Source of the DNA: Butyrivibrio sp.
Lineage (GTDB): Bacteria; Bacillota; Clostridia; Lachnospirales; Lachnospiraceae
Assembly (NCBI GenBank): GCA_015056575.1
Contig: SVGA01000008.1
Span: forward strand, 1 to 64,000
Length of the DNA stretch: 64,000 nt
Reading direction: 5' to 3'
A program made the position numbers and the translations under genes. The notes under the pieces were generated by a model. The model did no database searches. It saw nothing but the letters and a program-made list of their open reading frames with translations, and was not told where the DNA came from. Of this stretch, positions 40,111 to 49,667 are shown piece by piece; the stretch's first letter is position 1, and each line of letters opens with the position of its first letter.

Positions 40111-42506
40111 ATATTTTCAATCCATGACTTGATGTCTGATACTCCCAGCAGCTTCTCGTAACCTTCTCCTGAAGGAACAACAAGGGTAGGAGCCTGCATG
40201 ATTCCGTATTTCTCCACAAGATCGGGATTTTCGTTGGCATCAAGAGTCTTGTAGATAACGCCTGCCTTGTCCAAGAGAGATCCTGCAATCTTGCAGTTGG
40301 GACAGGTCTGAGTCTTGAACAGCATAACTGTATTGGTAGTAAGGTTAGCTGCATTCTCTTTGGAATCTGTGTTTGACTTCTTAACAGACGCCTCAACAAA
40401 ATCAACCTTCTTGGGACCCTCATGAGTCAGCTTGGAGTGGCCGATGTTGTAAACCCGGCGATCTTTGTATTCCTGAGCTTTTCCGTCATTCCAGTTTGCA
40501 ACAGGGCGGTAGTAACCGGTAATACGGCTGTAAACCTCTGTTTTGGCTCCGCAGTGAGGGCAGACTGTCTGTTCACCTGAAAGGTAGCCGTGCTCTTTAC
40601 ATACGGAATATGTAGGTGACATTGTGTAGTAAGGAAGCTTGTAGTTCTCAGCGATCTTTCTCACGAGAGTAGCAGCTGCCTTCCAGTCGGGAAGCTTCTC
40701 ACCCAGGAATGCGTGGAATACTGTTCCCGATGTATAAAGTGTCTGCAGCTCATCCTGTATATCAAGAGCAGAGAAGATATCTTCAGTATAACCAACGGGA
40801 AGGTGAGATGAGTTGGTGTAATAAGGTGTTCCGTTCATGTTTGCAGTGATGATATCAGGATAGAGCTCCCTGTCATGCTTTGCAAAACGATATGTGGTAG
40901 ATTCTGCAGGTGTTGCCTCAAGGTTGTAGAGGTCACCGTCATATTTCTCCTGATAATCGGAAAGGCGATCTCTCATGTGATTGAGAACTGCCTTGGAGAA
41001 TTCCTGAGTCCTCTCATCCGTCATGTCAACGCCAAGCCACTTTGCATTAAGACCAACCTCGTTCATGCCGATAAGACCGATGGTTGAGAAATGGTTTGAG
41101 AAGGTTCCCAGATATCTCTTGGTGTAAGGGTAGAGACCCTGATCAAGTAGTTTTGTGATGACCTGTCTCTTGGTATGAAGGCTTCTTGCCGCGATATCCA
41201 TGAGATGGTCGAGTCTCTTGTAGAAATCTTCTTCATCGGTGGCAAGGTATGCGATCCTTGGCATATTGATGGTAACAACACCGATAGAACCTGTTGACTC
41301 GCCGGAACCGAAAAATCCGCCGGATTTTTTGCGAAGCTCTCTGAGGTCGAGACGAAGTCTGCAGCACATTGAACGAACGTCTGAAGGCTCCATGTCGGAG
41401 TTGATGTAGTTTGAGAAATAAGGGGTGCCGTATTTAGCGGTCATTTCGAAGAGGAGCTTGTTGTTCTCGGTCTCACTCCAATCGAAATCGCGTGTTATTG
41501 AATAAGTAGGTATAGGATACTGGAATCCGCGACCGTTGGCATCTCCTTCAATCATAGTCTCAAGGAATGCCTTGTTGACCATATCCATTTCCTTCTGGCA
41601 GTCGCCGTAGGTGAAATCAAGCTCCTTGCCGCCTACGATGGCATTTAGATTCTTGAGGTCGGCGGGAACTGTCCAGTCTAAGGTAATGTTTGAGAAAGGC
41701 GCCTGTGTTCCCCATCTTGAAGGAGTGTTTACGCCGTAAACAAAGGACTGAACGCACTGCTTAACTTCCTTATAGGAAAGATTGTCAACCTTAACAAAAG
41801 GTGCAAGATATGTATCAAAGGATGAGAATGCCTGAGCGCCTGCCCACTCATTCTGCATGATCCCAAGGAAATTGACCATCTGATTGGCCAGTGTAGACAG
41901 ATGGTTGGCAGGAGATGAAGTTATCTTGCCGGGAACACCCCCAAGACCCTCCTGGATCAGCTGCTTAAGACTCCAGCCTGCGCAGTAGCCGGTGAGCATG
42001 GAGAGATCATGAATATGGATCGCAGCGGATCTGTGAGCGTTTGCAATCTCCTCGTCATATACTTCTGAAAGCCAGTAGTTGGCTGTGATGGCTCCGGAAT
42101 TGGACAGGATAAGTCCGCCGACAGAGTAGGTTACGGTAGAGTTCTCCTTAACCCTCCAGTCATTGATCTTAAGATAATCGTCAACAAGATCCTTATAGTT
42201 AAGAAGGGCAGAGTTGACGTTACGAACCTTCTCACGCTGTTTACGATAAAGAATATATGCCTTTGAAACATCAGAGTAGCCGGATTCGGAAAGCACCTTC
42301 TCTACGCTGTCCTGGATCTCTTCTACAGTGATCTTGCCATCTTTTACCTTAGGCTCGAAATCTGAAGCTACCCTCAGAGCGATAAGGTCGATGACGCTTG
42401 AGTGATAATCCTTCTCAAGGGCAACGAAAGCTTTGGTTATAGCTGCAGAGATCTTGGAAATATTAAACTCCGCAATTGTTCCGTCTCTTTTTACTACCTG
42501 ATACAT
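40098..42506 (-). CDS. nrdD: Anaerobic ribonucleoside-triphosphate reductase with C-terminal glutaredoxin/thioredoxin-like domain
   Basis: ATP-cone N-terminus; GYLSGEQTVCPHCGAKTEVYSRITGYYRPVANWNDGKAQEYKDR; C-terminal VMLFKTQTCPNCKIAGSLLDKAGV..QAPTLVV. Confidence 0.95.
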   Translation of the reverse strand: MYQVVKRDGTIAEFNISKISAAITKAFVALEKDYHSSVIDLIALRVASDFEPKVKDGKITVEEIQDSVEKVLSESGYSDVSKAYILYRKQREKVRNVNSALLNYKDLVDDYLKINDWRVKENSTVTYSVGGLILSNSGAITANYWLSEVYDEEIANAHRSAAIHIHDLSMLTGYCAGWSLKQLIQEGLGGVPGKITSSPANHLSTLANQMVNFLGIMQNEWAGAQAFSSFDTYLAPFVKVDNLSYKEVKQCVQSFVYGVNTPSRWGTQAPFSNITLDWTVPADLKNLNAIVGGKELDFTYGDCQKEMDMVNKAFLETMIEGDANGRGFQYPIPTYSITRDFDWSETENNKLLFEMTAKYGTPYFSNYINSDMEPSDVRSMCCRLRLDLRELRKKSGGFFGSGESTGSIGVVTINMPRIAYLATDEEDFYKRLDHLMDIAARSLHTKRQVITKLLDQGLYPYTKRYLGTFSNHFSTIGLIGMNEVGLNAKWLGVDMTDERTQEFSKAVLNHMRDRLSDYQEKYDGDLYNLEATPAESTTYRFAKHDRELYPDIITANMNGTPYYTNSSHLPVGYTEDIFSALDIQDELQTLYTSGTVFHAFLGEKLPDWKAAATLVRKIAENYKLPYYTMSPTYSVCKEHGYLSGEQTVCPHCGAKTEVYSRITGYYRPVANWNDGKAQEYKDRRVYNIGHSKLTHEGPKKVDFVEASVKKSNTDSKENAANLTTNTVMLFKTQTCPNCKIAGSLLDKAGVIYKTLDANENPDLVEKYGIMQAPTLVVPSGEGYEKLLGVSDIKSWIENIHVS

Positions 42507-42573
42507 AATAATCCCCCTACATATGATGGTGTGGCTATTTTCGATAGATAAACCATATCACAATTGTTAATTT

Positions 42574-42621
42574 GTGTCAATATATTGATAGACGAAAAAA
42601 CGCAAACACAATATATTGTGG
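42574..42621 (-). promoter_or_regulatory. Pair of NrdR boxes upstream of nrdD
   Basis: GTGTCAATATATTGATA and ACACAATATATTGTGG; palindromic cores CAATATATTG at 42578 and 42609, 31 bp apart. Confidence 0.85.
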
Positions 42622-42628
42622 TTTAGTA

Positions 42629-43318
42629 TCAAATTCCCCGGATCATCGCAGAAGGTACATATTCTCTGACTGTATCCAGGAAAAGAGCCATTTCTTCTTC
42701 GGAAGGGCTCGTAAGAGCCTTGTCCGGTACGGTATCCCGTTCAACAAACTGCTGCAGATAGTATGCTTTGGCGCCTTTTATCCATTTTCCGATCTTAGTA
42801 AAACTTTCCTCATTATGGAGCTCTTTTACAACGGTGGTCCGAAACTCGTAGTCGGGAGCGCTGTCCATGATGATCCGGACACTTTTTTCGATATTTTCCA
42901 TATTGAGGTTTGAAACTCCCGAGGTGACACAATATCTTGTGGGAGAATTCTTTATGTCCATGGCAACGTAATCCGCAAGCCCTCTTTCAAGAAGCTCTGA
43001 AAGCCGCTCCGGATGGCACCCGTTGGTATCAAGCTTGATTAGATACCCCATTTCCCGTATTTTTTTTATAAAAATATCGATGTCCGGCCGCATCAGAGGT
43101 TCTCCTCCGGTTATCGCTACACCGTCAAGCAGTCCATGTCTCTTTTCCAGGAAGGAAAAGAACTCTGTATCATCCATTACAGGCTCTGCTGTGCCATCCA
43201 CAAGCTCAAAATTGTGGCAGTAGGGGCACCTTAGATCACACCCTGCAAGAAATACCGTGCAGGCCACATGCTCAGGGTAATCCAGCAGGGTCATTTTCTG
43301 TAAACCATGAATCAACAT
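42629..43318 (-). CDS. nrdG: Anaerobic ribonucleoside-triphosphate reductase activating protein (radical SAM)
   Basis: FLAGCDLRCPYCHN CxxxCxxC motif, AITGGEPL; adjacent to nrdD. Confidence 0.92.
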   Translation of the reverse strand: MLIHGLQKMTLLDYPEHVACTVFLAGCDLRCPYCHNFELVDGTAEPVMDDTEFFSFLEKRHGLLDGVAITGGEPLMRPDIDIFIKKIREMGYLIKLDTNGCHPERLSELLERGLADYVAMDIKNSPTRYCVTSGVSNLNMENIEKSVRIIMDSAPDYEFRTTVVKELHNEESFTKIGKWIKGAKAYYLQQFVERDTVPDKALTSPSEEEMALFLDTVREYVPSAMIRGI

Positions 43319-43415
43319 ATTGTCTCTCCTTTGCTAAAATCATCGGGAATATGCGCCTATCTAGTATATCAAAAAAAGCCATATCGTGATAACATAGAAA
43401 ACGAGGTGTTTAAAA

Positions 43416-44441
43416 ATGGCAGCCAAGACTTCGGACTTTAACGTCAAGCAAAGACAACTTAATGAAGATATTTCCGGGGGCAATTTTAAGCCCTGTTACC
43501 TGTTGTACGGAGAGGAGGCGTATCTTCGCTTTCAGAACAGGGATAAGCTCCTTAAGGCTCTTTCCTGTGATGCTTCTTCCATGAATTTCAACAGATATAA
43601 GGGCAAAGATATTGTGCCCGCAGAAGTGATCGATATGGCGGAGACCATGCCGTTTCTTGCAGACAGAAGAGTGATCCTGATCGAGGACAGCGGCCTTTTT
43701 AAGGAGGGATGTCCCGAGCTTGCCGAGTACCTCAAGGCCCCGGCAGAGACGGTTCTTTTTATTTTTGTGGAGCAGGAGCTGGATAAGCGTAAGGATATGT
43801 TCAAGGCTGTTTCCAAGCTTGGCTTTGAGATGGAATGCGAGATCCAGACCGAGGAAACCCTCTACAGATGGATAAAGAGCAGATGCGCAAACGAGGGAAA
43901 AGAGATATCCCCGAGGGCCCAGGCACTTTTAGTTGAGCGGGTGGGCACCGACATGTCAAACATAGCAACTGAAATTGAAAAGCTGGTGTGCTACTGCATT
44001 GACAGACCTTCAATAACCGAGGAGGATATCGAAGCGGTATGTGCCCACTACCTCACCAGCAGGATCTTTGCCATGACCGATGCCATATCCGAGAGGAATC
44101 AGAGAAAGGCCATTGAGCTTTATTATGACATGCTGGCACTCAAGGAGCCGCCGGCCAAGATACTGGCCATGATCACCAGGCAGTTCAACATTATGTATCA
44201 GGTCAAGGAGATGAATGACAGGGGCGTTGACAGAAACACTATCGCCGGTGCTGCCAAGATCCAGCCCTTTTTTGTTCAGAAGTATCTGGGCTGGGCCAGA
44301 GGCTACAGCTTTAAGGAGCTGCGGGATACGCTGGAGCTGTGCGCTTCCCAGGACGAAGCTGTCAAAACCGGCAGACTTGACTACGTTATTGCCGTTGAGA
44401 TGGTGATAGTAAGGTGCAGCAGAGCGGGCAAGGCAGGTTGA
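43416..44441 (+). CDS. holA: DNA polymerase III delta subunit
   Basis: CYLLYGEEAYLRF, IEDSGLFK, ITEEDIEAVC, AMITRQFNIMYQVKEM. Confidence 0.9.
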   Translation: MAAKTSDFNVKQRQLNEDISGGNFKPCYLLYGEEAYLRFQNRDKLLKALSCDASSMNFNRYKGKDIVPAEVIDMAETMPFLADRRVILIEDSGLFKEGCPELAEYLKAPAETVLFIFVEQELDKRKDMFKAVSKLGFEMECEIQTEETLYRWIKSRCANEGKEISPRAQALLVERVGTDMSNIATEIEKLVCYCIDRPSITEEDIEAVCAHYLTSRIFAMTDAISERNQRKAIELYYDMLALKEPPAKILAMITRQFNIMYQVKEMNDRGVDRNTIAGAAKIQPFFVQKYLGWARGYSFKELRDTLELCASQDEAVKTGRLDYVIAVEMVIVRCSRAGKAG

Positions 44442-44512
44442 CATTGAAATAACAGATTCGTTATTTTATAATATGCAGATGTGTGACAACTGGTCACAGA
44501 GAGGGGAAAACA

Positions 44513-45079
44513 GTGGAAAGACCGAGACCGCAGGAAATCTACAGACATTTTAAAGGAAATCTTTATCAGATCGTGACCGTAGCCATCCACTCGGAAACAA
44601 GAGAGGAAATGGTGGTGTATCAGGCTCTTTATCCGGATTTTAAGACCTATGTAAGGCCTTTGGATATGTTCATGTCGGAGGTTGACAGGAACAAGTATCC
44701 CGGTGCAAGACAGAAGATGCGTTTTGAGAAGGTTACTGATCTTGAGCCAGCTCCCAGACCTGAATTCAGATCAGCCGATCCGGAACCGGGAAAAGAGCCT
44801 GCAAGAACCGGCGATGTCATGAGCAAGAGCCTGGACGAGGAAGCCAGGGATCTTAACCTTGATCCATTGGTGATTCAGTTCATGGATGCGGATCTTGCCG
44901 CTGAGAAGTTGGATATTCTGGCAAGACTCAGACCCACAATAACAAACGATATGATTGATATCATGGCTTTGTCTGTGGGAGTGGTTGTCAATGAAGGGGA
45001 CGTTTACGACAGGTATGTGGACCTTCGAAACTGTCTTTCGGCAATCGAGAAGTTTGAAAGCAAGAGATTAAGGGATTAA
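44513..45079 (+). CDS. DUF1653 domain protein with C-terminal extension
   Basis: IYRHFKGNLYQIVTVAIHSETREEMVVYQALYPDFKTYVRPLDMFMSEVD; GAGAGGGG before GTG 44513. Confidence 0.8.
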   Translation: MERPRPQEIYRHFKGNLYQIVTVAIHSETREEMVVYQALYPDFKTYVRPLDMFMSEVDRNKYPGARQKMRFEKVTDLEPAPRPEFRSADPEPGKEPARTGDVMSKSLDEEARDLNLDPLVIQFMDADLAAEKLDILARLRPTITNDMIDIMALSVGVVVNEGDVYDRYVDLRNCLSAIEKFESKRLRD

Positions 45080-45113
45080 GGAAAAAGGATTAAGGAATTA
45101 AGGAGTCGGAATT

Positions 45114-46139
45114 ATGAAATTACTGTCAATTGCAGTTCCCTGCTACAACTCGCAGGACTACATGTCAAAATGTATCGATTCATTGCTTGTGGGCGGTGAA
45201 GAGGTTGAGATTCTTATTGTGGACGACGGGTCCAAGGACAGGACAGCTGAGATCGCAGATGAGTACGCTGCCAAGTATCCCACGATCTGCAGAGCGATCC
45301 ACAAGCCCAACGGCGGACACGGTTCAGCAGTTAATGCAGGTATCGAGAATGCATCAGGTCTTTTCTTCAAAGTAGTGGATTCTGATGACTGGGTAAAAGA
45401 GATAGCTTACCGCAAGATCCTCAGCACACTGGCAGAGCTTGCCGGCGGAGAGAAGCAGCTGGATCTTCTTATCAGTAACTTTGTATACAACAAGGTGGGA
45501 GAGAAGCGCCACAAGGTTATGCGCTACAGCACCATGTTCCCCATCGAGCAGATGTTTACCTGGAAGGATGTAAAGAGAACTCCCAAGGGACATTATCTTC
45601 TCATGCATTCCGCCATCTACAGGACAAAGCTCCTTAGACAGTGCGGCCTTAAGCTCCCGGAGCATACCTTCTATGTTGACAATATCTATGTTTTTAACCC
45701 GCTTCCTTTCGTTAAGAACATGTACTATCTGGATGTTAACTTCTATTACTACTACATAGGAAGAGAAGATCAGTCCGTGAACCAGAAGATAATGCTCTCC
45801 AGGATCGATCAGCAGATCAGGGTCAACAAGATCATGGTTGACTATTATGTTGAGAATATCGGAATGATCAGAAGCCGCAAGGAACTTAACAAGTACATGT
45901 TCAATTACCTTGAGATCATTACCGCTATTTCCTCAGTTCTTTTGATCACTGAGGATACAAAGGAGAACCTTGCCAAGAGACAGGAGCTTCTTAACTATAT
46001 TAAGGAAAAGAGTGTTCCTCTTTACCTCAAGATCCGGTACAGTATCGAGGGTAACTACATCTACCTTCCCGGAAAGGGCGGAAGAAAGATCACTCTTGCA
46101 GGCTACAAGCTCCTGCAGAGAATATTCCATTTCAACTGA
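45114..46139 (+). CDS. Family 2 glycosyltransferase
   Basis: LLSIAVPCYNSQDYMSKCIDSLL, ILIVDDGSKDRT, KVVDSDDWV. Confidence 0.92.
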   Translation: MKLLSIAVPCYNSQDYMSKCIDSLLVGGEEVEILIVDDGSKDRTAEIADEYAAKYPTICRAIHKPNGGHGSAVNAGIENASGLFFKVVDSDDWVKEIAYRKILSTLAELAGGEKQLDLLISNFVYNKVGEKRHKVMRYSTMFPIEQMFTWKDVKRTPKGHYLLMHSAIYRTKLLRQCGLKLPEHTFYVDNIYVFNPLPFVKNMYYLDVNFYYYYIGREDQSVNQKIMLSRIDQQIRVNKIMVDYYVENIGMIRSRKELNKYMFNYLEIITAISSVLLITEDTKENLAKRQELLNYIKEKSVPLYLKIRYSIEGNYIYLPGKGGRKITLAGYKLLQRIFHFN

Positions 46140-46270
46140 TATCATTGTAATTTTACATGAAGAATTAACGTTTATTTGAGATAATATGTTAATTTTGGAC
46201 ATTTACACTAAAAGATAAAGTGTTAAAATAATCTTTAAAATGTAGATGTGAACCGGTTTATTTTGCTTGA

Positions 46271-46999
46271 ATGTTTTTTATGAGGAATATTATGAAAAAG
46301 AAATATGAAATGTGGACGGGGAGAACTGTCGACAGGGATCTTTTCAGAGACCTTTTCAGACTGGCGCTGCCGATTCTCTTTTATGCGCCTGTTTATCTGA
46401 TCTGGTTTGTGTACATTGAGAAGCATACCTTCGCACATTACTCCATTATTCACACAGCGGTAGATGACATGATCCCCTTTGTTGAGGCCTTTGTCATCCC
46501 ATATTATATGTGGTTTGCGTATGTTTCGGTAGTTTTACTGTTTTTTATGCTTTCATTTGATGTGGAGGACTATTACAAGAACTTCATTTTCCTGGCAGCC
46601 GGAATGACGGTTTTCCTTATTGTATCAACACTGTTTCCCAACATGCACCAGCTTCGTCCCGTGGTTATGCCAAGAGACAATGTATTTACACAGTTGGTTG
46701 GGGTGATATACAGAACGGATACATCATCAAATCTCTGGCCCAGCATTCATGTTTACAACTCGATCGGAACCATGATCGCGATCCATCACAGCAAGAGATT
46801 TGGAAGAGTCGGGAAGATGATCGGAGACGTTATCGGAATCTCCATTATCCTTTCCACACTGTTTATCAAGCAGCACTCTGTATACGATGTTATTACAGCC
46901 TTTATCATGGCTATCGTTTTTTACCTGCTGTTCTATCACACAGCACTTCTCGAGAACTTCTGCACAAGACAGGAGGAGAGAGTGGCAGTGAGGGTTTGA
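46271..46999 (+). CDS. PAP2-family membrane phosphatase
   Basis: Multiple TM; LWPSIHVYNSIGTMIAIH and IKQHSVYDVITAF motifs. Confidence 0.82.
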   Translation: MFFMRNIMKKKYEMWTGRTVDRDLFRDLFRLALPILFYAPVYLIWFVYIEKHTFAHYSIIHTAVDDMIPFVEAFVIPYYMWFAYVSVVLLFFMLSFDVEDYYKNFIFLAAGMTVFLIVSTLFPNMHQLRPVVMPRDNVFTQLVGVIYRTDTSSNLWPSIHVYNSIGTMIAIHHSKRFGRVGKMIGDVIGISIILSTLFIKQHSVYDVITAFIMAIVFYLLFYHTALLENFCTRQEERVAVRV

Positions 47000-47017
47000 T
47001 CTGCAGAGACATAAATT

Positions 47018-47051
47018 AAGCGCACAGGCTTTTTGCCGGTGCGCTTTTTTG
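47018..47051 (+). terminator. Rho-independent terminator
   Basis: AAGCGCACAGGC-ttttt-GCCGGTGCGCTTTTTT. Confidence 0.85.
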
Positions 47052-47062
47052 TAAGGCAGTCA

Positions 47063-48034
47063 TCATATCATGAGATGAAGCTTTTTCTGAAGGCATTCCA
47101 GGGTGATATTATCCGATTTGACGGAAACCTCTCCGTCGGTGTGGACCCAAAGAGGCTCGGCAGTCCTTATGGTAAGCTTCCTTGCTGTGTAGTGATAAAT
47201 GCCCTTGAACCTGTAGTGCTTGCCAAAGTAGGCAAAGGGGAGAGCTCTGAACATGGCAGGTTTAGACATGTTTCCGATCACACACAGATCGAAAAGACCG
47301 TCGGCGAGATCTGCGGTGGGAGTCATGTTAAATCCGCCTCCCTCGTAGTGGTGGATCATGGTTGCGATAAAGAGGAAGTGATCCAGGTGATGGGTGGTAC
47401 CGTCGTCGAGTTCAATATCACATGGTATCTTTTTGGCACCCATCAGCTGTCTGATCGCGATGCTTCCGTAGGTAAGTTTTCCAAGGCCAAGCTTATTGAA
47501 AAAGTTCTTGGTGCCGGATTTTAATGCTTCTTCACAGACTGCTGCATCGAAGCCTATCCCCGCACTTACATCAAATATCCTGACTTTAGATATGTTCTCA
47601 TCGTGAAGCCTTGAGAAGGTATCTGACATGCTGTTATAGGTAAGTCGTCCTAAGTCCAGGGCCCGAAGCTCCTTGCCCTCGACGATCCTTTCGACCAGCT
47701 CCAAAGTGTTCTTCGGAAGATCCAGATCCCTTGAAAAATCGTTACTGGATCCTATGGGGATATATCCGACAAGAACCTTGTCAAAGTCATCTATTCCGTT
47801 TATGGCTTCATTGAGAGTCCCGTCTCCTCCAAGAACAACAATCTTCAGCGGATAATCCGAAGGGTCTCTTTTTGCAGCAGTGATCTGCTGTGCCAGCTGC
47901 GTGGCGTGTCCGGGGCCCTTTGTAAATGCGGCTCGAAACTCAAGCCCCCTGTCTTTAAAGCTCTTTTCCAGCTTTTTCCATATCTCTTTTCCCTTGCCCG
48001 AGCGGGCGGAAGGATTGACTATGCAGTAATACAT
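47063..48034 (-). CDS. Diacylglycerol kinase / YegS-like lipid kinase
   Basis: IVNPSARSGKGKEIW, VVLGGDGTLNEAINGI, IPIGSSNDFSRDL. Confidence 0.92.
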   Translation of the reverse strand: MYYCIVNPSARSGKGKEIWKKLEKSFKDRGLEFRAAFTKGPGHATQLAQQITAAKRDPSDYPLKIVVLGGDGTLNEAINGIDDFDKVLVGYIPIGSSNDFSRDLDLPKNTLELVERIVEGKELRALDLGRLTYNSMSDTFSRLHDENISKVRIFDVSAGIGFDAAVCEEALKSGTKNFFNKLGLGKLTYGSIAIRQLMGAKKIPCDIELDDGTTHHLDHFLFIATMIHHYEGGGFNMTPTADLADGLFDLCVIGNMSKPAMFRALPFAYFGKHYRFKGIYHYTARKLTIRTAEPLWVHTDGEVSVKSDNITLECLQKKLHLMI

Positions 48035-48210
48035 ATATGAAACTCCCGTGTTAAATAAGATAATATTCTCTAGAATTGTATCACAAATTTGGATACTTAT
48101 TTTTATATTTTGCGGGTAGAATTTTATCGGATAGTATGATACTATAAGCAGGATGTTTGTACTTTAACGCATTAAACTGTAAAAAGATTATATTTCGGGA
48201 GGAAAAGGGA

Positions 48211-49449
48211 ATGTATTCATTGGAAGAAGTCAGAAAAGTTGACCCTGAGATTGCAGCTCTTATAGAGGAAGAGCTTGCACGTCAGAACGATCACATCGAG
48301 CTGATCGCATCGGAGAACTGGACCAGCAAGGCAGTTATGGCAGCCATGGGCAGTCCTCTTACCAACAAGTACGCTGAGGGTCTTCCGGGGAAAAGATACT
48401 ATGGCGGATGCTACGTTGTTGATAAGGTAGAGAACATTGCCCGTGACAGAGCCAAGGAGCTGTTCCACTGCGATTACGCCAATGTTCAGCCTCATTCAGG
48501 TGCACAGGCCAATCTGGCTGTTCAGTTTGCACTTCTTAAACCCGGCGATACCGTAATGGGTATGGATCTTAGTCAGGGTGGTCACCTTTCACACGGAAGC
48601 AGTGCCAATATTTCAGGAACCTATTACAATGTCATTTCCTATGGCGTTGATGATAACGGAATCATTGACTACGATAATATGTACAAGATGGCAGTAGAGC
48701 ACAAGCCCAAGCTCATTATCGCAGGCGCTTCCGCTTACTGCAGGATTATTGACTTCAAGAAGTTCAGAGAAGCAGCTGATGCCTGCGGCGCAGTTCTTAT
48801 GGCAGACATAGCCCATATTGCTGGACTTGTTGCCACTGGACTTCATCCCAGTCCTTTCCCTTATGCAGATGTTGTTACAACCACAACACATAAAACCTTA
48901 AGAGGTCCCAGAGGCGGACTTATCCTCTGGAATCAGGAGGCTCAGGACAAGTACAAGTTCAATAAGGCTGTATTTCCCGGAATCCAGGGCGGCCCTCTTG
49001 AGCACGTTGTTGCAGCCAAGGCTATATGCTTTAAAGAAGCTCTTTCTCCCGAATTTAAGACATATGCTCAGAACGTTGTGGACAATGCCAAGGCACTTTG
49101 CAACGGTCTGATGAGCCGCGGTATCAAGATTGTTTCCGGCGGCACAGACAATCACCTTATGCTGGTAGATCTTACAAACTTTGGTCTTACAGGTAAGGAA
49201 GTTGAGGCATGGCTTGACGATGCTCACATCACAGCCAACAAGAATACAATCCCCAACGAGCAGCAGTCACCTTTTGTTACCAGCGGAATCCGCCTTGGAA
49301 CTCCTGCAGTTACCACAAGGGGCATGAACACTGAGGATATGGACAAGATTGCCGAGGCTATCTCTATTGTTATCAAGAACAAGGGAGAGAAGAACGACGA
49401 GGCAAGAGCAATTATTAAAGAACTGACAGACAAATATCCTCTGGACTGA
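48211..49449 (+). CDS. glyA: Serine hydroxymethyltransferase
   Basis: [39 protein letters not shown]. Confidence 0.97.
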   Translation: MYSLEEVRKVDPEIAALIEEELARQNDHIELIASENWTSKAVMAAMGSPLTNKYAEGLPGKRYYGGCYVVDKVENIARDRAKELFHCDYANVQPHSGAQANLAVQFALLKPGDTVMGMDLSQGGHLSHGSSANISGTYYNVISYGVDDNGIIDYDNMYKMAVEHKPKLIIAGASAYCRIIDFKKFREAADACGAVLMADIAHIAGLVATGLHPSPFPYADVVTTTTHKTLRGPRGGLILWNQEAQDKYKFNKAVFPGIQGGPLEHVVAAKAICFKEALSPEFKTYAQNVVDNAKALCNGLMSRGIKIVSGGTDNHLMLVDLTNFGLTGKEVEAWLDDAHITANKNTIPNEQQSPFVTSGIRLGTPAVTTRGMNTEDMDKIAEAISIVIKNKGEKNDEARAIIKELTDKYPLD

Positions 49450-49514
49450 CGGTCAGAAAACAAAGTGTGTCTGAATTGAAAATGTTACAGAACGCGTAAT
49501 AAATGGAATCTTAT

Positions 49515-49602
49515 AATATGTCGAGTGAATGTGCAGAATTGTATGAAAAGAATATACAATTCAAATAAATAACAGAAAATGGCACAATTCGCTCGACATA
49601 TT
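49515..49602. repeat. Nested inverted repeats (MITE-like or structured element)
   Basis: Outer arms AATATGTCGAGTGAATGTGC / GCACAATTCGCTCGACATATT; inner perfect arms GAATTGTAT / ATACAATTC. Confidence 0.7.
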
Positions 49603-49633
49603 CTAAATAATTAAAAGTTTTTATGAAAATGTA

Positions 49634-49661
49634 TTGACAAATTTAGACCGGCTGATATAAT
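49634..49661 (+). promoter_or_regulatory. Strong sigma-A-type promoter
   Basis: TTGACA-N16-TATAAT with consensus hexamers. Confidence 0.75.
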
Positions 49662-49667
49662 AAAATC

